Below are positions 59,646 through 64,000 of a DNA stretch of 64,000 nt, piece after piece (the first letter of the stretch is position 1; each line of letters starts with the position of its first letter). The stretch comes from Pedobacter sp. (lineage in GTDB: Bacteria > Bacteroidota > Bacteroidia > Sphingobacteriales > Sphingobacteriaceae), in NCBI RefSeq assembly GCF_031119335.1, contig NZ_JAVHXT010000001.1, positions 62,001-126,000 of the forward strand, read 5' to 3'. The translations under genes were made by a program, and so were the position numbers. The notes below the pieces were generated by a model. The model did not search any database. It saw only the letters and a program-made list of their open reading frames with translations, and was not told where the DNA came from.

Positions 59646-60176
59646 TTATTCGCTTTCTGTTTCTGAATTAACAACTAGACGTTGCACCAAGGCTTCCTTT
59701 AATGCTTTGGCCTGCTCAATTGGAATTCCTGCAATTCTTATTTCGCCACTTGAACCACCAGCAGTATAAATTTGAAGTGTGCCTAAAGCAAACATCCTCG
59801 ACAAAACACCTTCGCTTAAAGAGACATGTTGTATGCGGTTTAATGGCACAATGATGGTTGTTTCTGCAATAACGCCACTTTTGTACAGTATATCTTTTTC
59901 TCGCAAAGCGAAACCTCTGCGTTTAAAACTTGCTCTAAATAAGAAAAATAGGAAGGCTGCAAAAACCAAGAAAATTCCAGCAAAGACAAACCAGTTAGCA
60001 TGAAATTCTTCGTTGAAGAAAACAAAAGCAGTCAAAGCAGCGCCAATAATAAAAAGAAAAATAGCCAAATTGATGACGATAATTTGCCAGTATTTTGGAG
60101 CTGGAGCAGTTAGAATTGTTTCTTCGTATTTTGGAAGTGCGTCTAGATTTATTGTTTCGTTAGTGAAATCTTGCAT
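59646..60176 (-). CDS. bPH2-domain membrane protein (YdbS-like)
   Basis: A 176-aa protein: two helices (IIVINLAIFLFIIGAALTAF and WFVFAGIFLVFAAFLFFLF) followed by a single bPH2 domain (LNRIQHVSLSEGVLSRMFAL, TAGGSSGEIRIAGIPIEQA). It is the small partner of YdbT, placed just upstream of it with a 3-nt gap. It follows the gluzincin-like gene by 11 nt in the same direction, so the three may form one operon. Confidence 0.9.
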   Translation of the reverse strand: MQDFTNETINLDALPKYEETILTAPAPKYWQIIVINLAIFLFIIGAALTAFVFFNEEFHANWFVFAGIFLVFAAFLFFLFRASFKRRGFALREKDILYKSGVIAETTIIVPLNRIQHVSLSEGVLSRMFALGTLQIYTAGGSSGEIRIAGIPIEQAKALKEALVQRLVVNSETESE

Positions 60177-60187
60177 GTTTATTTGTA

Positions 60188-61483
60188 TTATTCTGCGGTT
60201 TTAAAGTTAATCAAAAATGCTTTTAATGGGATGCCGTCTTCATTCCTAAATCTTTCTGTTACCACACTTTGGTAATGTCTGTTAGGCTCAAGTTTTATTT
60301 CATAACTGAAAGACTTTTTATCTTCCGAAAAACCAATTACTCGTTGCACCATCAATACATTTTTTTCTCCAGTTGGACCGTAATCAAAACCTCTAAAATT
60401 GATGTTCATTGGTTGCGAGAAAAACAAGGTTACCGTTTTTGTGCTTGTATTAACATTCTGACTGTTATTTTCAAATTCTTTAATGCCAATTACTTCTGGC
60501 CTAGATTTTTCAAAAGCTTCTTTATAGACCAACAGAGGTTTCTCGAAATACTTTGATTTTTCTACAAAGGCTATCAAATCTTCTTCCTTGTTGTAATCTA
60601 ACTCTATCATTTCTTTAATTGCCGCTTTTTTATCTTTTGCAAGATTGTAGAATTTTTCACAAATCGCATAACCAACGTAATAACCTAAATCACGCATTTT
60701 AAATTGATTGTTAGGACTATTATACAGCCAGTTTGCTACAGAACTTGAAAACATTTCTTTTTCAAAGGCAGTTTTAATTTTTGCATCATTCGCTTTTCCA
60801 AAAGCCATTTGCGGGTTAGGAGAAGATACTTTCATCGCTTTTTCTGCCAATAATTCTGCCACACCTTCTAAAACTACCTGTGTTAAAAGTGTATTGCCAA
60901 TGGTAGTTTTTTGTTGGGTATGAACATACTCATGCACATTAGTGAAAATCAATCCGTCTATTGGACGTGTTTTAAAGAAGCTTACCAAGTGAGGAAAGTC
61001 TTTTTGAAGTTCATCGGTGTTAGTTTTGTCATCAGCCATCGAAATTTCTGCACCAATTAAAACTTTGTCTGCCAACGTGGTTCCGCCAGTTCTTAAAGCG
61101 CCAATACTGAAATAGATTTTAGCCGGTTTAAGTGGGTACAATTTGTTAAGTGATGCTACTGCTATTTCTATTTTCTGAGCATAATCGCCAACTTTTAAGG
61201 TATTTGCTCTAACCGACGACCAATAATTTGGATAACGATTGATGGCATTTACAAAGCCTTGAGGTGTATAATTTCTAACCTCCATCAATGCTTTTAAACC
61301 TGGAGTACCTTTGTTGATATATGAATTTTGAATGATTGAAAGTTGCGTGGTGCTATCTTTTGTCGCTTTAATTTGGTCGTAAGCTTCCCAAAAGTGTTTA
61401 ATGTCGGTAGTGATGATATTGTTTTTTTGTGCAAAAGCGACATTTGCCAGCAACACGAGTGTTAAAATAAAAGCCTTCTTCAT
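60188..61483 (-). CDS. Secreted gluzincin-like metallopeptidase candidate
   Basis: A 431-aa protein with a signal peptide (FILTLVLLANVAFA-Q). Residues 30-330 form a helical domain with a zinc motif HEYVH (in IFTNVHEYVHTQQKT) and a likely third ligand in VVLEGVAELLAEK, about 25 residues further; this is the gluzincin arrangement. The C-terminal 100 residues form an Ig-like domain (VTLFFSQPMNINFRGFDYGP). I recognise no named family beyond a DUF2268-like resemblance. Substrate unknown. Confidence 0.75.
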   Translation of the reverse strand: MKKAFILTLVLLANVAFAQKNNIITTDIKHFWEAYDQIKATKDSTTQLSIIQNSYINKGTPGLKALMEVRNYTPQGFVNAINRYPNYWSSVRANTLKVGDYAQKIEIAVASLNKLYPLKPAKIYFSIGALRTGGTTLADKVLIGAEISMADDKTNTDELQKDFPHLVSFFKTRPIDGLIFTNVHEYVHTQQKTTIGNTLLTQVVLEGVAELLAEKAMKVSSPNPQMAFGKANDAKIKTAFEKEMFSSSVANWLYNSPNNQFKMRDLGYYVGYAICEKFYNLAKDKKAAIKEMIELDYNKEEDLIAFVEKSKYFEKPLLVYKEAFEKSRPEVIGIKEFENNSQNVNTSTKTVTLFFSQPMNINFRGFDYGPTGEKNVLMVQRVIGFSEDKKSFSYEIKLEPNRHYQSVVTERFRNEDGIPLKAFLINFKTAE

Positions 61484-61545
61484 GGAAGTAAATCTATGAA
61501 GAAGGCTTTCAATATCCTAGAAAAAGGTAAATTGAAACAAATGTC

Positions 61546-61727
61546 CGTCATTGCGAGAAGGAACGACGAAGCAATCTTTCTTAGTCTTATCAATAACTAA
61601 AAAGATTGCTTCACTCCCTACAAAATCCTTGCGCTTCAGTTCGCAATGACGATACGCTTAGAACCTACATATGGTTCACATACGATGACACGGAGTGCCA
61701 ACTTGTCGTCACCTCCGATGCTCGGAG
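61546..61727. repeat. REP-like palindrome, family A copy 3, plus smaller hairpins
   Basis: CGTCATTGCGAGAAGGAACG at 61546 is matched by TTCAGTTCGCAATGACG ending at 61651; inside, AGATTGCTTC pairs with GAAGCAATCT. A CTCCGAtgcTCGGAG hairpin lies at 61713-61727, and ACTTTATTTCAGGGACAG near 61760 resembles the MITE interior at 34308. The 323-bp gap between hscA and the gluzincin-like gene holds nothing else. Confidence 0.75.
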
Positions 61728-61807
61728 CGAGCTCTGACCATGTGGTAGCTACGAAGCAACTTTATTTCAGGGACAGTTTTGTATGTTAGGGGAATAATTA
61801 AGCTTTT

Positions 61808-63667
61808 CTATTCATCTATCTTTTTGCCTTTCATGGCCTGGCCAATTGCCGTATCCATTACTCTTTCTGCAAACGGACGAGTAAACTCATTCAATTCATC
61901 AGTTTTCTTAAGGATGATATCTTTATCGCCACTACCCAAAGCTTCTTTCAAGCTATCGATGTGCTTTTGTGTATCCGTAACTTCAGTCTCTGTAAGTAAA
62001 TCTTGATGCTTTGCTATAAATCGTTCTGCAGTATAAACCAATTGTTCACCTTCGCTACGTGCTTCAATCAACATGCGTTGCTCCACATCGCTTTTAGCGT
62101 TGGTAATGCTATCAATCAACATTTTTTCTACCGTATCATCACTTAAGCCGTAGCTTGGTTTAACCTCAATTTCTTGTTTCACACCAGAGCGTAACTCAAT
62201 AGCTTGAACTGTTAAAATACCATCGGCGTTCAGTAAAAAGTTGATATCCACCTTTGGTAAACCTGCTGGCATTGCCGGAATTCCTTTTAAATCGAACTCT
62301 GCAAGTTTTCTGTTTTCTTTCACTAAATCTCGTTCGCCTTGGAAAACCGAAATTTTCATGTTTACCTGTCCATCTACCGAAGTAGTATATTGGCGACCGG
62401 CTTTGGTTGGTACTTTGCTATTACGAGCTATGATTACATCCATTAAGCCACCCATAGTTTCTATACCAAGCGATAATGGAGTTACATCTAACAATAAAAT
62501 ATCCGAACGATTTCCCGATAAAATATCAGCTTGTACAGCAGCGCCTAAAGCCACAACTTCATCAGGATTGATATTATCTTGAGGCGTTTTTCCGAAGAAC
62601 TCGCTTACCGCTTTTTTAACGTAGGGCGTACGGGTAGAACCGCCGACTAAAACTACTTCGTCAATATCAGCAATGCTCAATTCTGCATCTTTCAAAGCCG
62701 ATTTACAAGCTTCAATCGTTTCCTGTACTTTATCCGCAATTAAGCTTTCGAAAGTTTGTTTGTCTAGCGTACACCAAATTTCTCCTAACTGTTCGTTATA
62801 CAAATTTTGGGTTGTTAATGCTTTTTTAGCAGCTTCAGCTTGTAAGCGTAGGCTTTGCGTTAACACATTGTCTTTGGCTACTGTTGACGCATCTAGCTGA
62901 TTTTTTTCTATCCAATAATTGAAAATAGCACGGTCAAAATCATCACCACCTAAAAAAGTATTGCCATTGGTACTTAAGACTTCGAAAATGCCGTTTTGAA
63001 TTTGTAGTATAGAAACGTCGAAAGTGCCACCACCCAAATCGTAAACTGCTATGGTTTTTTGTTGCGATGGGTCTAAGCCCAAACCGTAAGCTAAACTTGC
63101 TGCCGTAGGTTCGTTCACGATACGTAAAACATCCAATCCTGCTAACTTTCCAGCATCACGGGTTGCTTGTCGTTGACTATCATTGAAATATGCAGGAACG
63201 GTAATTACGGCCCTGTTTACCGGTGTTTTTAAAGCGTGTTCAGCACGAGCCTTTAGCTCTTTTAAAATCTCTGCAGAAAGCTCGATTGGCGTGTAAAATC
63301 TGTCGCCAGCTTTAATTTTTACCAAGGCATCGCTATCATCGTCAATTACTTTGTAGCTAAAAATATCGCTGTGTTCGGCAACATCTTTGTACGAACGTCC
63401 TAATAATCGTTTTACGGAAAAAATAGTGTTGGTTGGGTCGGTAGTTAAGTAAGCTTTGGCTTCGTTACCCACTTCTGCATCGCCTTGTTCATTAAAGTGC
63501 ACCACGGACGGAACTAAAACGCCTTTTCCGGCATCATTAATTACCTGCGGTTGTTGTTCCGGGTTAATAAAGGCCACTAAACTGTTGGTGGTGCCTAAAT
63601 CAATTCCTACAATAATTTCTTCTTTTTGTAATGAGCCTGTCGCCAGATTGATGGATATTTTTGCCAT
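61808..63667 (-). CDS. hscA: Hsp70-family chaperone HscA
   Basis: A 619-aa Hsp70 with the short N-terminal extension MAKISINLATG before the ATPase motif IVGIDLGTTNSLVAF that marks HscA-type proteins in Bacteroidota. Further Hsp70 motifs are VPAYFNDSQRQATRDAGKLA, YDLGGGTFDVSIL and VVLVGGSTRTPYVKKAV; the substrate domain starts near residue 390 (DVTPLSLGIETMGG). HscA helps pass Fe-S clusters from the IscU scaffold. No isc genes or HscB are in the window, so its assignment within Hsp70s rests on the N-terminus and length. An exact TAACTTTG box lies 4 nt before its ATG. Confidence 0.92.
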   Translation of the reverse strand: MAKISINLATGSLQKEEIIVGIDLGTTNSLVAFINPEQQPQVINDAGKGVLVPSVVHFNEQGDAEVGNEAKAYLTTDPTNTIFSVKRLLGRSYKDVAEHSDIFSYKVIDDDSDALVKIKAGDRFYTPIELSAEILKELKARAEHALKTPVNRAVITVPAYFNDSQRQATRDAGKLAGLDVLRIVNEPTAASLAYGLGLDPSQQKTIAVYDLGGGTFDVSILQIQNGIFEVLSTNGNTFLGGDDFDRAIFNYWIEKNQLDASTVAKDNVLTQSLRLQAEAAKKALTTQNLYNEQLGEIWCTLDKQTFESLIADKVQETIEACKSALKDAELSIADIDEVVLVGGSTRTPYVKKAVSEFFGKTPQDNINPDEVVALGAAVQADILSGNRSDILLLDVTPLSLGIETMGGLMDVIIARNSKVPTKAGRQYTTSVDGQVNMKISVFQGERDLVKENRKLAEFDLKGIPAMPAGLPKVDINFLLNADGILTVQAIELRSGVKQEIEVKPSYGLSDDTVEKMLIDSITNAKSDVEQRMLIEARSEGEQLVYTAERFIAKHQDLLTETEVTDTQKHIDSLKEALGSGDKDIILKKTDELNEFTRPFAERVMDTAIGQAMKGKKIDE

Positions 63668-63671
63668 GTGG

Positions 63672-63679
63672 CAAAGTTA
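63672..63679 (-). promoter_or_regulatory. hscA -7 box TAACTTTG, leaderless-type spacing
   Basis: Exact TAnnTTTG match ending 4 nt before the hscA ATG at 63667. Confidence 0.6.
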
Positions 63680-63771
63680 CATAGTTTGGAGGTGATATTT
63701 GAATTGCTTTATTGCTGAATTGTTAAATTGTTGTAAGGTTTAATAACTACCAATCGGAAACTGTTAACTTA

Positions 63772-64000
63772 TTATTGCTTATTCTTTTCCTCAATCCAAA
63801 GCGACATATACTTAGTACTTTGTAGGGTATGGTGTTTTAGAATTTCACCAAAGAAGTTTTGTTGGCGATGTTTATTTAGATTTTCTTCAATCTCAGCAAT
63901 TCTTTCTAAAAACTCTCCTTCAAACTTATCTTTAGCATATAACTCGTTAATAATTTTAATTCCATTTTGCTGTGCTTTTTGCCAAGCTTCTTTGTTATGA
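63772..64000 (-). CDS. Partial helical protein at the window edge
   Basis: An open frame of 76 codons enters from the right edge and ends with a TAA at 63772-63774. The visible part is charged and helical (NKEAWQKAQQNGIKIINELY, LERIAEIEENLNKHRQQNFF) and ends SLWIEEKNKQ. It has coiled-coil-like heptad spacing and no recognisable domain. It is upstream of hscA in the same orientation, but a 104-bp gap and a promoter box lie between them. The start and identity lie outside the window. Confidence 0.6.
   Translation of the reverse strand, partial: HNKEAWQKAQQNGIKIINELYAKDKFEGEFLERIAEIEENLNKHRQQNFFGEILKHHTLQSTKYMSLWIEEKNKQ

Overview
This window looks like chromosomal DNA of a Bacteroidota bacterium of the Sphingobacteriaceae (Pedobacter-like). 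The evidence is an AT-rich genome, single-chain PurL, a type IX secretion substrate next to a PorP/SprF protein, two TonB-dependent receptors, DUF5723, DUF2911 and gliding-motility C-terminal proteins, almost no Shine-Dalgarno sequences, and many promoters with the Bacteroidota -7 box TAnnTTTG. No rRNA, tRNA, phage, insertion-sequence transposase or CRISPR array was recognised by eye.

Layout. 0-1 kb: the end of a very AT-rich polysaccharide flippase gene, cut by the window edge. 1-11 kb: housekeeping genes (purL, a VOC protein, trmN6, a phosphodiesterase, fbp, rnhA, an EamA exporter) mixed with small secreted proteins. 11-15 kb: a type IX secretion module. 15-19.9 kb: a GAF histidine kinase, a YchJ-like protein, a TonB receptor and a ChaN-like haem/iron protein. 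20-22.7 kb: a LiaF-like / LytS / LytTR envelope-sensing operon with its own LytTR-type direct repeats. 23-26 kb: a small membrane peptide, rpmH-rnpA-yidD, a RelE/ParE toxin-antitoxin pair and tsaB. 26-38 kb: outer-membrane proteins, priA, pcm, a NamZ-type muramidase, an FtsX-like permease and ppx. 39-40.4 kb: a small ArsR/SRPBCC/DoxX operon. 40.8-43.4 kb: valS. 43.5-44.4 kb: a DUF559 nuclease gene enclosed by composite palindromic repeats. 45-49.6 kb: a DinB/DUF1801/DUF2867 operon, then a TPP riboswitch in front of a TonB receptor. 51-57.4 kb: a carotenoid operon (crtI-crtB-hypothetical-idi-SRPBCC-crtZ-crtYcd) behind a CarH-type B12 photoreceptor repressor. 57.6-64 kb: a bPH2 membrane-protein pair, a gluzincin-like protein and hscA.

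The best-supported regulatory system is the carotenoid locus. The MerR/B12 regulator keeps the Wx9EH and ExHxxG cobalamin motifs of light-sensing CarH. The same operator, TTTGTTTAA-N16/17-TTAAACAAA, lies over its own promoter and just upstream of the crtI promoter, so a two-promoter light-released regulon is predicted. The pathway encoded leads from GGPP to zeaxanthin; GGPP synthase is not in the window.

The best candidate for an undescribed element is the DUF559 (Vsr-like nuclease) gene. Its stop codon runs directly into one of the composite palindromes that also occur upstream of it. This resembles the REP/RAYT arrangement, but with a nuclease in place of a transposase.

At least eight palindromic repeat families fill the gaps, densest at 22.7-23.2, 33.6-34.7, 43.5-44.4, 57.4-57.6 and 61.5-61.8 kb. 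Several genes (tsaB, pcm, a WD40 gene, hscA) have a -7 box only 4-6 nt before the ATG, which predicts leaderless mRNAs.
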